Assembly (NCBI GenBank): GCA_035631115.1 | Contig: DASQJJ010000006.1 | Coordinates: forward strand, 1 to 64,000 | Direction: 5' to 3' | From: DASQJJ01 sp035631115 | Lineage (GTDB): Bacteria; Patescibacteriota; Microgenomatia; Levybacterales; UBA12049 | DNA length: 64,000 bases | In this document: positions 1 to 8,370 of the stretch, in pieces | Layout of the letters: each line of letters starts with the position of its first letter | Numbering within the stretch: position 1 is the first letter of the stretch | Notes under the pieces: model-generated | The model's database searches: none | Seen by the model: only the letters and a program-made list of their open reading frames with translations | What the model was told of the DNA's origin: nothing | Position numbers and translations under genes: made by a program

Positions 1-1216
1 CAATGAGACCTGCCAACACGACTGCTGCACCAGCACGCAAATCTATTGTCGTGACTACCGCATTATGCAGCTGCTTTGGACCTTTTATTTGAATTGCATG
101 AACATATTCAGGCTTGTCGTCTTCTAAATTAAAATTGTAAAATGCTTCTGGATTTTCTATTTTTGGATGGAATGGCTTTATGTGTGCCCCCATTTTATTC
201 AAGTCATCTACATATCCCATTTTATTCTCAAAAACGGTTTCATGAATTGTAGAAATTCCTTGTGCTTGAGTCATAAGCACAGCCCATGGCGCTTGCCAAT
301 CTGTCATAAATCCAGGATATTGCTTGGTAACAACATCTGTTGCCTGCAATTGTCCTTTATAATAAAATCTCATGCCATTTTCTTGTATTTCGTGTCCTCC
401 TCCAATACTATCTAGTGCTTGCAAAAATTCATTAATATGATCCACTTTTACTCCATCGATATGAATATCTCCTTTTGTTGCTAATGCTGCAATAGCAAAA
501 GTGACAACTTCATTTCTGTCAGGGCTAATAGTAAAGATAGTACCGTGAAGCTTTTTTACACCAACAATAGTAATCTCTCGAGGTTGTGTACGCTCTACCT
601 GTGCTCCCATACTCACAAGAAGATCGATGAGATCATCTACTTCTGGCTCTTGTGCTGCGTTTTTTAAGATAGTTGTCCCTTTGGCCAAAACAGCAGCCAA
701 AAGCATTACTTCTGTACCTGTATGGGTATTCTTAGCGAAAGTAAATATTGAGCCACTTAGGCCATTTGTCTTTGCATGGAAATATCCGTCTTCTGAATGG
801 TACGTAATCTGTGCCCCAAGGCTTTTTATCCCATCAACTAATCTATCTATTGGTCGTGCACCCAGACGGCATCCTCCAGGATTTGGAATAATTGCCTCTC
901 CAACTCTCAAAAGGAGGGGTGCCAAAAAAAGAGACGAAACGCGAACTTGCGCACCTTTCTCCAGTGGAATTGCGTGATTGGTAAACTTTTTAACATGTAT
1001 TGTTGCTGTGTGGTCATTTACCTTAACGCTTCCTCCCAATTCTTCCAAAATCTCTGCCATTATGAAAAAATCAGAAATATGGGGCACATTGTGAATGATA
1101 ACTTCCTCTTCCGTAAGACATGCTGCAACAAGTGCCTTTAAGGCAACATTTTTTGATCCAGATACCCTAACTGTTCCTGTTAGTTTTTTTCCACCTGTAA
1201 TAAGTAATTTTTCCAT
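1..1216 (-). CDS. murA: UDP-N-acetylglucosamine 1-carboxyvinyltransferase (MurA), C-terminus cut by window edge
   Basis: MurA transfers enolpyruvate from PEP to UDP-GlcNAc, the first committed cytoplasmic step of peptidoglycan synthesis. About 405 codons are readable and the frame runs off the left edge, so the stop is outside. It starts MEKLLITGGKKLTG and has the substrate-binding Lys22 in SGSKNVALK. The PEP-binding and fosfomycin-target Cys116 sits in the loop PGGCRLGARPID, matching Cys115 of E. coli MurA. The ATG lies 4 bp after the murC stop, so it is the last visible gene of the murein operon. Because the Cys is present, a fosfomycin-sensitive enzyme is expected (inference). Confidence 0.95.
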   Translation of the reverse strand, partial: MEKLLITGGKKLTGTVRVSGSKNVALKALVAACLTEEEVIIHNVPHISDFFIMAEILEELGGSVKVNDHTATIHVKKFTNHAIPLEKGAQVRVSSLFLAPLLLRVGEAIIPNPGGCRLGARPIDRLVDGIKSLGAQITYHSEDGYFHAKTNGLSGSIFTFAKNTHTGTEVMLLAAVLAKGTTILKNAAQEPEVDDLIDLLVSMGAQVERTQPREITIVGVKKLHGTIFTISPDRNEVVTFAIAALATKGDIHIDGVKVDHINEFLQALDSIGGGHEIQENGMRFYYKGQLQATDVVTKQYPGFMTDWQAPWAVLMTQAQGISTIHETVFENKMGYVDDLNKMGAHIKPFHPKIENPEAFYNFNLEDDKPEYVHAIQIKGPKQLHNAVVTTIDLRAGAAVVLAGLI

Positions 1217-1220
1217 AGTA

Positions 1221-2657
1221 TTAAGACACAACTGGAGCACTTCCGTGCTCCAATATTTGATTTGCTACTGTATAGATGTCTCCAGCACCCATAGTGACAA
1301 TGACTGATTCATCGCCATAATGATGCTGATTGATATATTTTACCACATCTTGGAGTGTTTTAGCCAGTATTACAGGCTTATACTGGAATAGTCTTTCAAC
1401 GAGCATCGCAGAGGACACTGTTGAGTCGTATGCTTCTCTTTTCGAGGAATAGATATCACTCATGATTATCTCGTCAGATATGGCTAATGAGTCAATAAAC
1501 TGATCGAACAACAATTTTGTTCTGGAGTAGGTATGAGGCTGAAATACACAAATAATTCTTTTGCTTGGATATTTTTCTTTTAGCGCGTCTAATGTTTTTT
1601 GTATTTCAGTTGGATGATGAGCATAGTCATCATACAGAAGTGCTCCAGAAGGCAATTGTCCTACATATTCCAATCTCCTCTTTGTCCCGGAAAAAGTCAG
1701 TAAGCTTTTTTTAATATCTTCGTCTGAAACTCCGCAGTGCATTGCAACAATATATGCAGCTGTTGCATTGAATGCATTATGTTCGCCCGGTACTGACATA
1801 GACAAAGAAACGGTTTTACCTTCAGACATAATATTCCACGAAATTCCCTCTGATGATTTTGAAACATTTTTTATACAAAACATATTCCTCTCAGAGAATC
1901 CATATGTAGAGACTTTGCCAGAAAATTCTTTTAATAAAGTTTGCACTTGCATATCGTCCCCACAAGTAACAAGGAATCCATCTTTGGGAAGGTGGTTGGC
2001 AAATTGTAAAAAGGTTTTTCGTACTTCATCAACTGTCGCATAGACATCGGGATGATCGTGCTCGATATTGGTAATTACAGCAATTTTTGGATATTGGAGT
2101 AAAAGCTTTGGAGTCTTATCATAGACTGGCTCATTTGCATATTCATCTGCTTCTGCAACAAAATACTGACCCTTTCCAAAATGTCCACCACTACCCAAAG
2201 AGGGGATTTCCGAAGTACCAATAACCCATGACGGATCCGCATGTGCATCTTTGAGAATTTTTGCAATAAGTGCTGTTGTTGTTGTCTTTCCATGCGTACC
2301 TGTAACAGAAATTCCTATTGTGTCATGTGCACCCAATATCTCCCCATTCATAAATTTTCCCACTGCTTCTCCTTGCGTTATGACAGGTATGCCATTCTTT
2401 TTTGCATATACTACTTCTTCATTGTCATATCCTCCGTGTGCACCTGTTGTAATAACCAAATCAGCACCAACAACATGCATCTCCTCAAACCCCACCAAAG
2501 GAATAATACCTGCTTTTTTTAAAATAACATCCGTTATAAAACCATCTACAATATCGCTTCCGCTTACAGTAAATCCTACTTCCTTTGCAATAATGGCAAG
2601 TGGAGCAACTCCAACCCCTTTTATTCCAACAAAATGAATGTGTTTTTGTTCTTTCAT
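1221..2657 (-). CDS. murC: UDP-N-acetylmuramate--L-alanine ligase (MurC)
   Basis: This cytoplasmic ATP-dependent ligase adds L-Ala to UDP-MurNAc. The 478-residue protein is full length for the family. It opens with the Rossmann-type UDP-sugar site (HFVGIKGVGVAPLA, about 8-21), then the ATP P-loop GTHGKTT at 120-126, the central-domain motif NIEHDHPDVY, and the C-terminal motif DDYAHHPTEI followed by FQPHTYSRT. The related recycling ligase Mpl shares much of this, but position in a mur operon favours MurC. Its stop is 4 bp before murA, and it begins 10 bp after the murE stop, so co-transcription is likely. Unlike the neighbouring MurE and MurF it keeps its N-terminal domain. Confidence 0.93.
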   Translation of the reverse strand: MKEQKHIHFVGIKGVGVAPLAIIAKEVGFTVSGSDIVDGFITDVILKKAGIIPLVGFEEMHVVGADLVITTGAHGGYDNEEVVYAKKNGIPVITQGEAVGKFMNGEILGAHDTIGISVTGTHGKTTTTALIAKILKDAHADPSWVIGTSEIPSLGSGGHFGKGQYFVAEADEYANEPVYDKTPKLLLQYPKIAVITNIEHDHPDVYATVDEVRKTFLQFANHLPKDGFLVTCGDDMQVQTLLKEFSGKVSTYGFSERNMFCIKNVSKSSEGISWNIMSEGKTVSLSMSVPGEHNAFNATAAYIVAMHCGVSDEDIKKSLLTFSGTKRRLEYVGQLPSGALLYDDYAHHPTEIQKTLDALKEKYPSKRIICVFQPHTYSRTKLLFDQFIDSLAISDEIIMSDIYSSKREAYDSTVSSAMLVERLFQYKPVILAKTLQDVVKYINQHHYGDESVIVTMGAGDIYTVANQILEHGSAPVVS

Positions 2658-2667
2658 ATTGGATTAT

Positions 2668-3846
2668 TTATTTATTTTTCAAAGCATCTTCAATGACTTT
2701 AAATTCGTCCCATGGCTCTTCTCCTTTTCCATAATTCATAGATTTCTCGTGCGCTTTTCCAGTAATAACAATAAAATCACCTTTTCTGGCAATCGAAATT
2801 GCTTTTTTAATTGCCTCTTCTCTGTCATGAATTACCATTACCTCAAGCGCCTTCTTCTGCATACCTTGACGTACCTGTTGAGCAATGGCGTCTTGATTTT
2901 CACCTCGTGGATCTTCGCTAGTGAGAATAATAACATCATCATACAATGACGCAAATTTCCCCATGAGAGGCCTTTTACTCGTATCTCTTTTCCCAGCACA
3001 GCCAAAAACATGGATAAGACGTCCCTTTACTTGAGGGCGAAGTGAAGAGAGAAGATAGTCGAATGAGTTTGGAGTGTGGGCAAAATCAACCATAACAGAA
3101 AATCCATTGGTATATACCAACTCTCCTCTTCCTGTTGGAAAAACAAATGTGTCGAGTGCAGTATTAATATCACGTATTGGTATTGATAGCTGTAAAGAAA
3201 CAGTTGTTGCTGCTAATGCATTGTATAAATTATGTATGCCTAAAAAATGTTTTGGTAAATTAATATCTGTTGCAACTACATCACCGTCTCCTTCAGCAGA
3301 ATAGGTCAAAACCTTTTTACTCTTTAGAATTTTTTTAAATGGCTCATATGACATATCATCTTTATTTATAATTGCGGTGTGTGCAATTCGCAAAAGCTTT
3401 GCCTTTGTTTTGAGATAATTATCGTATGTCTTATGGTAGTCTAAATGCTCGTGGGATACATTCGTAACAACTCCTATGGCAAAAGGAATTCCCCATACTC
3501 TACTCTGGTCGAGTCCATGTGAGGTTACTTCCAAAACCAGATAGCTAGGACTTTTTTTAGCCTTCACAGCAAGAGACAAGAAGCGCTGCAAAGGAAAAGA
3601 CGCGGGATTAGTAACATGAAAACCTGTGTCATAGACCTGTCCATTAATAATAGCGCTTACTGTCGAAATAAGAGAAACATTGCGCCCTGTAGACTTGAGT
3701 ATGTGATAGATAAGACTTGCTGTCGTTGTCTTGCCATCAGTACCTGTTACACCAATAATTATTAGCTTTCTTCCAGGGAAGGCGTACCGCAGATTGGCAA
3801 GAATTGCGACCAAGAGATGATACTGATTCTTTAACGCTTGCCACAT
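2668..3846 (-). CDS. murE: UDP-N-acetylmuramyl-tripeptide synthetase (MurE), N-terminally shortened
   Basis: MurE adds the third amino acid of the stem peptide to UDP-MurNAc-L-Ala-D-Glu. This protein has only 392 residues against roughly 480-500 in typical MurE. The P-loop GTDGKTT is already at 35-41, so the N-terminal UDP-binding domain is essentially absent. Central features include SHGLDQSR, NVSHEHLDYH, and a Lys-rich YLKTKAKL stretch that should hold the carbamylated Lys. The amino-acid-specificity motif reads EDPR (311-314); DAP-adding enzymes usually have DNPR, so the Arg is kept but the Asn position is changed. A TATAAT box ends 6 nt before the ATG, suggesting a leaderless transcript of its own. 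Confidence 0.88.
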   Translation of the reverse strand: MWQALKNQYHLLVAILANLRYAFPGRKLIIIGVTGTDGKTTTASLIYHILKSTGRNVSLISTVSAIINGQVYDTGFHVTNPASFPLQRFLSLAVKAKKSPSYLVLEVTSHGLDQSRVWGIPFAIGVVTNVSHEHLDYHKTYDNYLKTKAKLLRIAHTAIINKDDMSYEPFKKILKSKKVLTYSAEGDGDVVATDINLPKHFLGIHNLYNALAATTVSLQLSIPIRDINTALDTFVFPTGRGELVYTNGFSVMVDFAHTPNSFDYLLSSLRPQVKGRLIHVFGCAGKRDTSKRPLMGKFASLYDDVIILTSEDPRGENQDAIAQQVRQGMQKKALEVMVIHDREEAIKKAISIARKGDFIVITGKAHEKSMNYGKGEEPWDEFKVIEDALKNK

Positions 3847-3852
3847 GTGGAT

Positions 3853-3858
3853 ATTATA
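3853..3858 (-). promoter_or_regulatory. -10 element for murE, leaderless geometry
   Basis: A perfect TATAAT on the minus strand is followed by 6 nt and then the murE ATG at 3846. Transcription would start at or next to the A of the ATG. No good -35 hexamer is visible 16-18 bp upstream, so the site rests on the -10 and its spacing. Confidence 0.5.
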
Positions 3859-3879
3859 GCTTTTTTACTCTTTTTTCAC

Positions 3880-3885
3880 TATATT
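3880..3885 (+). promoter_or_regulatory. -10 element for the DUF192 gene, leaderless geometry
   Basis: TATATT ends 6 nt before the ATG at 3892. It diverges from the murE -10 element only about 20 bp away, so this short gap appears to hold two back-to-back promoters. No convincing -35 was found. A GGAAG lies next to the ATG but too close for normal Shine-Dalgarno spacing. Confidence 0.4.
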
Positions 3886-3891
3886 GGAAGT

Positions 3892-4197
3892 ATGACCGTA
3901 ACCCTGCAAGTCCATAAAATACCCAAAATTTTAGCCTGGAAAGGACTTATCGGAAGCAAGCCCCAACCAATTCTTTTCAAAACCCGTTTTGGTATTCATA
4001 CTATTGGCGTTAGGTATCCGATTGATGTTATCATTCTTGATAGAAAGAATATTGTCCAAAAAATAAAAGAAGGACTACAACCAAACAGTCTTTTTTTTTG
4101 GAATCCCTCATTTAATAAAGTAGTAGAACTCCCACATGGCACGATAAAAGATAAAAAACTCAAGATAAATCAAAAAATAGCTCTAGAGTACATCTAA
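3892..4197 (+). CDS. DUF192 family protein
   Basis: A protein of about 101 residues matching the DUF192 fold, with the core GVRYPIDVIILDRKN and a C-terminal strand VVELPHGTI. DUF192 proteins are small, often exported or membrane-associated, and of unknown function. The open frame extends upstream to 3838, but those residues would lie before the probable transcription start, so the ATG at 3892 is chosen. It has no signal peptide from this start. It runs opposite to its mur neighbours and its end overlaps the murF stop by 15 bp, so it looks like an independent gene inserted into the murein cluster. Confidence 0.75.
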   Translation: MTVTLQVHKIPKILAWKGLIGSKPQPILFKTRFGIHTIGVRYPIDVIILDRKNIVQKIKEGLQPNSLFFWNPSFNKVVELPHGTIKDKKLKINQKIALEYI

Positions 4198-5517
4198 TCT
4201 TTTTTTATCCCAAAATTCTCCTCTTCGAGTAAGGCGTATTGCATCTTTTTTATCTGCTAAAAGCATTTCAACTACTCTTTCTAAGAATAATGTATTTTGT
4301 GACCCTTTAATTAAAATTACATCTCCTTCTTTAATTAATTTTACTATCGCTTCTTTACTCGATGTGACATCGGGAAAATCTTCAAAGGAAAATGATGCTT
4401 CTCGTAAAATGGGCACAATATATTGTTCGCTGAGCGGACCAATAACAATAGCATAATCAACTGTTTGTAATATTTTCTTTGCCAACACTCTATGCGCATC
4501 TTCACTTGCATCCCCCAACTCACGCATGTCGCCAATAATGGCAATTTTTCGTCTGTCACCAGAAATCATTTTAACAAAGTCAAGAATATCCAAAATTGGT
4601 GGCAAAGTTGCATTATTGTATGTTGAATCAATAAGAGTAGTATTCTTTATTCCTTTAAAAAAGCTGAGTCTTCCATTTGGAAGAGAAAAATGCTTTTCGA
4701 GAAGAGTAATGCATTCTTCTAGAGGAATTTTTAAGGACACCCCAACACCTAATGCAAAAAGAAATTCATATGCAAAATGCCGAGGCAATGGTTGACTAAT
4801 TGTGAGTGGGTAATTTTTTCCTGCGTATGCAATAATCATTCGAAATCGAGATAATGAGATATCAATATCTTTTCCTTGCAAATCTGCATCCTTTTCCAGC
4901 GAAACAGTAATTTTTGTGCTGTCTATTTCCTTTAGTATTCGAGCTATATGGACATCATCAAGATTAACAATTACTGTCCCCTCTTTTGGAAGTGAGAGAA
5001 GAAGCATAGTCTCTTGCTCTGCAGTCAAATCAAGTATTTTTTTTGTCTTTAGTAAAGGATCTACTTCCTCAACATATGGCTCGAAATACACACTATGCTC
5101 CAATGAAACATTAGTGACAATGCCAATGATTGGATCAAGAAATGACAAGAGATAGCTCATGTTTTTAGGCTCTTTTGGTCCATCAATTCCCATCTCCGCA
5201 ATATAATATTCGCATCGTTTCCAATTTATTAGTAGTTGTATTGGTATCTGACAAAATACCACAATCCAGTCAAAGACAGATACTCCTTTCATAGAAATAT
5301 CGAGAATATCTAAGGGGAGCCCTGTTTCTGAATTTTTTCCTTGACTTTGCTTGGTTACAAATTTTTCGGAGATAATTGCAAAAATAAGATTTGACAAAGA
5401 GCTTTTCCCACTACTTCCTGCAACTCCAATAATTTTTGGCTTTATTTTTGCAAGTTGGATTCTTGCTGCATTCTTCAAGTACCATAACGCAATATAGATA
5501 AGAAGTTTTTTAAACAT
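4183..5517 (-). CDS. murF: MurF-like UDP-MurNAc-pentapeptide ligase, divergent and N-terminally shortened
   Basis: MurF adds D-Ala-D-Ala to the UDP-MurNAc-tripeptide. The 444-residue protein has its P-loop at 34-40 (GSSGKSS instead of the usual GSNGKTT), so the normal N-terminal substrate domain is missing. It is replaced by a short hydrophobic helix (LLIYIALWYL), which could tether it to the membrane. Family hallmarks remain: NVSLEHSVYFEPYVEEV in the central domain, the C-terminal IIGDMRELGDAS, and IKGSQNTLFLE near the end. It lies 11 bp after the ftsI-type PBP. The altered P-loop and lost domain make the exact substrate less certain than the ligase class. A GC-rich motif at 4425-4439 within it resembles other inserts in this window. 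Confidence 0.8.
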   Translation of the reverse strand: MFKKLLIYIALWYLKNAARIQLAKIKPKIIGVAGSSGKSSLSNLIFAIISEKFVTKQSQGKNSETGLPLDILDISMKGVSVFDWIVVFCQIPIQLLINWKRCEYYIAEMGIDGPKEPKNMSYLLSFLDPIIGIVTNVSLEHSVYFEPYVEEVDPLLKTKKILDLTAEQETMLLLSLPKEGTVIVNLDDVHIARILKEIDSTKITVSLEKDADLQGKDIDISLSRFRMIIAYAGKNYPLTISQPLPRHFAYEFLFALGVGVSLKIPLEECITLLEKHFSLPNGRLSFFKGIKNTTLIDSTYNNATLPPILDILDFVKMISGDRRKIAIIGDMRELGDASEDAHRVLAKKILQTVDYAIVIGPLSEQYIVPILREASFSFEDFPDVTSSKEAIVKLIKEGDVILIKGSQNTLFLERVVEMLLADKKDAIRLTRRGEFWDKKRLDVL

Positions 5518-5528
5518 ACATAGTAGTA

Positions 5529-7214
5529 TTACTCATTTTCTGTCGGGGCAATACCATAATACGAAAGAATATGGCGAGTGATGCTAAAAAATGTTGGTGC
5601 TGCTGTTTCAGCTCCATAAATTGACGCAGTTGGCTTATTAAATACAACAAGCATAACAAATTTTGGATTGTCTGCTGGCGCATACCCTATGAATGATGCT
5701 ATTGTCTGGGTAGGGTCATAATGACCAGCAACTGGAATAGATGCTGTGCCTGTTTTTCCAGCAATTCTATAGCCTTTTATTCTTGCAAAACTTGCTTCTC
5801 CCTTATTTACCGTATAAACAAGCATTTCTGTCATAACTTTTGCTGTTGTAGAAGAAACAGGATGGGAGAGCTCTTTGGGAGGAATTGGTATTGTTTCTCC
5901 ATCACTTGTAACAATTTTGTCGACAACTCGCGGCTGCATACGCACACCATTATTGGCAAGAGCTGCGAATCCATCCAAAAGTTGTAAGGCAGTTACAGAT
6001 ATTCCTTGTCCAAATGCGCTTGTTGCAACGTCAATTGGATACCATGTCTTCCTGTCTAACATATGTGAGTTGGTCTCACCCTGAAGATCTATTCCTGTCG
6101 TATTGGTGAGACCAAAATTTTCAAAGTTTGAAACCATTTTATCAAGTCCCATTTTCTCGGATACATACACCATACCTGTATTGTCTGAATGCCTAATAAT
6201 ATCTTTCATAGAAATATTAGGAAAATATTCATTATTCCATGTATGAATGTCATAATCACCCACCTTTACAGGACCGCTGCAGATTGGGCATGTTGTATCA
6301 GGCTTAACCAAGCCATTATTTAATGCCCCTGCCATGACAAGAGGCTTAATAGTGGATCCTGGTTCGTACAAATCAGTTATAAAGGGGTTTCTGTATAAAG
6401 AAGTGTCATACTGCCAAAAAGTATTTTCATCAAAAGATGGGTAGTTGGCCATAGCCAAAATATCCCCATTTTTTGGATCCATAATGCCAATCATTCCACT
6501 CGTTGCACCAAAATTCTCTACTCCTTCTTTTAGCTTCTGGTCTACCAAAAACTGCAAAGATCTATCTATAGTAAGTACTAATGTTCTACCATCCTGGACT
6601 GTTCCATTACCTGATAATTGAGAAAGAATTGGACGACCCAGGGCATCATGAATTTCTACTGCCTGGCCATATCTTCCTTTTAATTGTCTATCATAGTATC
6701 CTTCAAGGCCGAAATACCCTTTTGCATTCCCTATTTCATCTTTCCCTACAAAGCCAAGAAGCGTTGCAGCCATAGATGCCTCTGGATATAATCTCGCATA
6801 ATCTTCTTCAAACCCGACACCCGGAATGTGCAGAGCGTCTATCGCGTCTTTTGTTTTGGTGTCAATACCACTCTTTAAAGAAACCCAAAATCCATTTTGA
6901 GTAAGTCGAGCAGATAACGAAGCACTGGCAATATCGAGTAAAGGACTCAAAACATTCCCAACCTTATCTGCATCTTTTATTTCTTTGGGATTTGCAAAAA
7001 CAAGATAAGAAAGCCTGTTAGTGACAAGAGGAAAACCATCGCGGGTTTGTATATCGCCTCTTTTGGGCTCTATGCTAATAAGACTTCCATATTGAGATTG
7101 TCCCATGCTGGTAAGCTCTTCTGCTTTTACTACTTGCCAATAAAAAAGCCTTAGGGATACGGCTAAAAATAGGAAAACAAAAATATATACAGTTGCTAGA
7201 TATCGCCACCTCAT
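5529..7214 (-). CDS. ftsI: Penicillin-binding protein, FtsI/PBP2B-type septal transpeptidase
   Basis: A 561-residue class B PBP that cross-links peptidoglycan at the division site. It has an N-terminal membrane anchor (about 7-28), a dimerisation domain beginning with the RGDIQTRDG motif (52-60), and a transpeptidase domain. All three catalytic motifs are present: SxxK as S287-T-I-K290, SxN as S343-D-N345, and KTG at 487-489. CPICSGPV (309-316) is a Cys pair in the exported domain that might form a disulfide. No PASTA domains are present. The ATG overlaps the end of the ftsL-like gene by 4 bp, consistent with translational coupling in the dcw operon. A PBP2-type elongation enzyme is an alternative, but context favours FtsI. 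Confidence 0.92.
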   Translation of the reverse strand: MRWRYLATVYIFVFLFLAVSLRLFYWQVVKAEELTSMGQSQYGSLISIEPKRGDIQTRDGFPLVTNRLSYLVFANPKEIKDADKVGNVLSPLLDIASASLSARLTQNGFWVSLKSGIDTKTKDAIDALHIPGVGFEEDYARLYPEASMAATLLGFVGKDEIGNAKGYFGLEGYYDRQLKGRYGQAVEIHDALGRPILSQLSGNGTVQDGRTLVLTIDRSLQFLVDQKLKEGVENFGATSGMIGIMDPKNGDILAMANYPSFDENTFWQYDTSLYRNPFITDLYEPGSTIKPLVMAGALNNGLVKPDTTCPICSGPVKVGDYDIHTWNNEYFPNISMKDIIRHSDNTGMVYVSEKMGLDKMVSNFENFGLTNTTGIDLQGETNSHMLDRKTWYPIDVATSAFGQGISVTALQLLDGFAALANNGVRMQPRVVDKIVTSDGETIPIPPKELSHPVSSTTAKVMTEMLVYTVNKGEASFARIKGYRIAGKTGTASIPVAGHYDPTQTIASFIGYAPADNPKFVMLVVFNKPTASIYGAETAAPTFFSITRHILSYYGIAPTENE

Positions 7215-7495
7215 TGTTTGATTGCCAAGGGAGATGTGCCGCTTAAGGAGATTTGTGACTTTTGCTCAACATATCCTAAATTCGCAGCGTCTGATGCAAC
7301 AGTAACATATGAAGACGCAGTATACAATCTTTCTTTTAAGAGCATATTCTCTTTGGAGATTGCCTCCAGTTGAGTGTTAATACCGTCCAGAGCAATCCCA
7401 TCAACAGAAAATGCACTGGATAAAACAATTCGTGTTAAAAGTAACGCAGCAACAACGAGTACAAGTGCTGCTAATATTTTTGTTGTTTTTTTCAT
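7211..7495 (-). CDS. ftsL: FtsL/DivIC-like small bitopic division protein
   Basis: A 94-residue protein with a short cytoplasmic N-terminus, one membrane helix (about 7-29) and a predicted coiled coil (about 38-62, INTQLEAISKENMLLKERLY), the layout of FtsL/DivIC septum proteins. Sequence conservation is weak, as usual for this family, so the call rests on topology and on its place between rsmH and ftsI, with 4-bp overlaps on both sides. FtsL normally recruits and activates the FtsW-FtsI synthase. No ftsW, ftsQ or ftsB partner is visible in this window. Confidence 0.7.
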   Translation of the reverse strand: MKKTTKILAALVLVVAALLLTRIVLSSAFSVDGIALDGINTQLEAISKENMLLKERLYTASSYVTVASDAANLGYVEQKSQISLSGTSPLAIKQ

Positions 7496-8370
7496 ATTTT
7501 TTCAAATACTCTCATTTTTGCCGATCTGGCTCTTTTATTACTTTCTATCTCTGTATCAAGTGGGACAATGGGTTTTTTTGTAATTATTTTTCCAAGCCCA
7601 TTCCCTTCGTACTTCTCAAATGCTCTTTTTACAATCCTATCTTCCAAAGAATGAAAGGTAATAACCACGAGTCTCCCATTTTTCTCCAATAAATCTGTTG
7701 CTTGTTTTAATCCTTGCTCCAATACGTTGAGTTCGTCATTTACAACAATTCGTAACGCCTGAAATATTCTCGTTGCTGGATGTGTCTTACCAATCTTTGG
7801 AACACTCCTGGCAACCAAATCTGCTAATTCTTTTGTAGTTTGGATTGGTTTTTCCAAACGATTTTTTACGATTACCTGGGCTACTTTCCTTGCAAATGGT
7901 TCTTCACCGTATTTGGTAAATAGATCAATAAGCTCTCCTTTATGTAATCCATTAACCAAATCCGCTGCAGTTGTGGCAAGATCGCTATTCATTCTCATAT
8001 CCAAAGGTCCTTCTGTGAGAAATGAAAATCCTCGTATATTTGTATCCAGCTGATGACTAGACACTCCAATGTCAAAAAGCACTCCGCTCACTTTTTCAAA
8101 TCCATTCTCCCGGGCAATCTGTGCTATGTTGCCAAAATTCCCCTGTGCAAGTTTTAATTTGAAATTTGAAACTTGAAATTTGAAATTCTCTTTTACTTCT
8201 TCCAGTGCCTCTTCATCCTGATCAATGCCCAATATCAAGGCTCCCTGTTTAAGCATCTCAAACGAATGTCCACCTGCGCCAAGTGTTGCATCAATATATT
8301 TTTTGCCCTTTTGTATCTGTAAAGCATCTACTGCTTCTTGTAAAAGAACGCTAATGTGATAGTTACTCAT
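7492..8370 (-). CDS. rsmH: 16S rRNA (cytosine(1402)-N(4))-methyltransferase RsmH
   Basis: RsmH (MraW) methylates N4 of C1402 in 16S rRNA using SAM. The 292-residue protein has the SAM-binding motif DATLGAGGHSFEML (about 27-40), LFDIGVSSHQLD, RGFSF(L)TEGPLDMRM, HPATRIFQALRI, and the C-terminal FHSLEDRIVK. It overlaps mraZ by 8 bp and the ftsL-like gene by 4 bp, the usual start of the division cluster. Residues about 61-74 (NFKFQVSNFKLKLA) are encoded by an AT-rich tandem-like repeat also found in two other genes of this window. It falls in a loop just after motif I and is probably a recent in-frame insertion. Confidence 0.95.
   Translation of the reverse strand: MSNYHISVLLQEAVDALQIQKGKKYIDATLGAGGHSFEMLKQGALILGIDQDEEALEEVKENFKFQVSNFKLKLAQGNFGNIAQIARENGFEKVSGVLFDIGVSSHQLDTNIRGFSFLTEGPLDMRMNSDLATTAADLVNGLHKGELIDLFTKYGEEPFARKVAQVIVKNRLEKPIQTTKELADLVARSVPKIGKTHPATRIFQALRIVVNDELNVLEQGLKQATDLLEKNGRLVVITFHSLEDRIVKRAFEKYEGNGLGKIITKKPIVPLDTEIESNKRARSAKMRVFEKI
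8149..8190. repeat. AT-rich 'AAATTTGAA' type repeat inside rsmH
   Basis: The stretch is made of AATTTGAAA-like units (tttgaaatttgaaacttgaa on the plus strand). Similar runs occur at 27787-27857 and 30014-30077, all inside genes and all read as alternating Phe with Asn, Lys, Gln or Ser. It preserves the reading frame of rsmH. Confidence 0.6.

Noticed and set aside
167..1307. Plus-strand open frames over the left end
   Set aside because: They lie opposite murA and murC, whose protein sequences are clearly conserved; the plus-strand products look like shadows with no family pattern.
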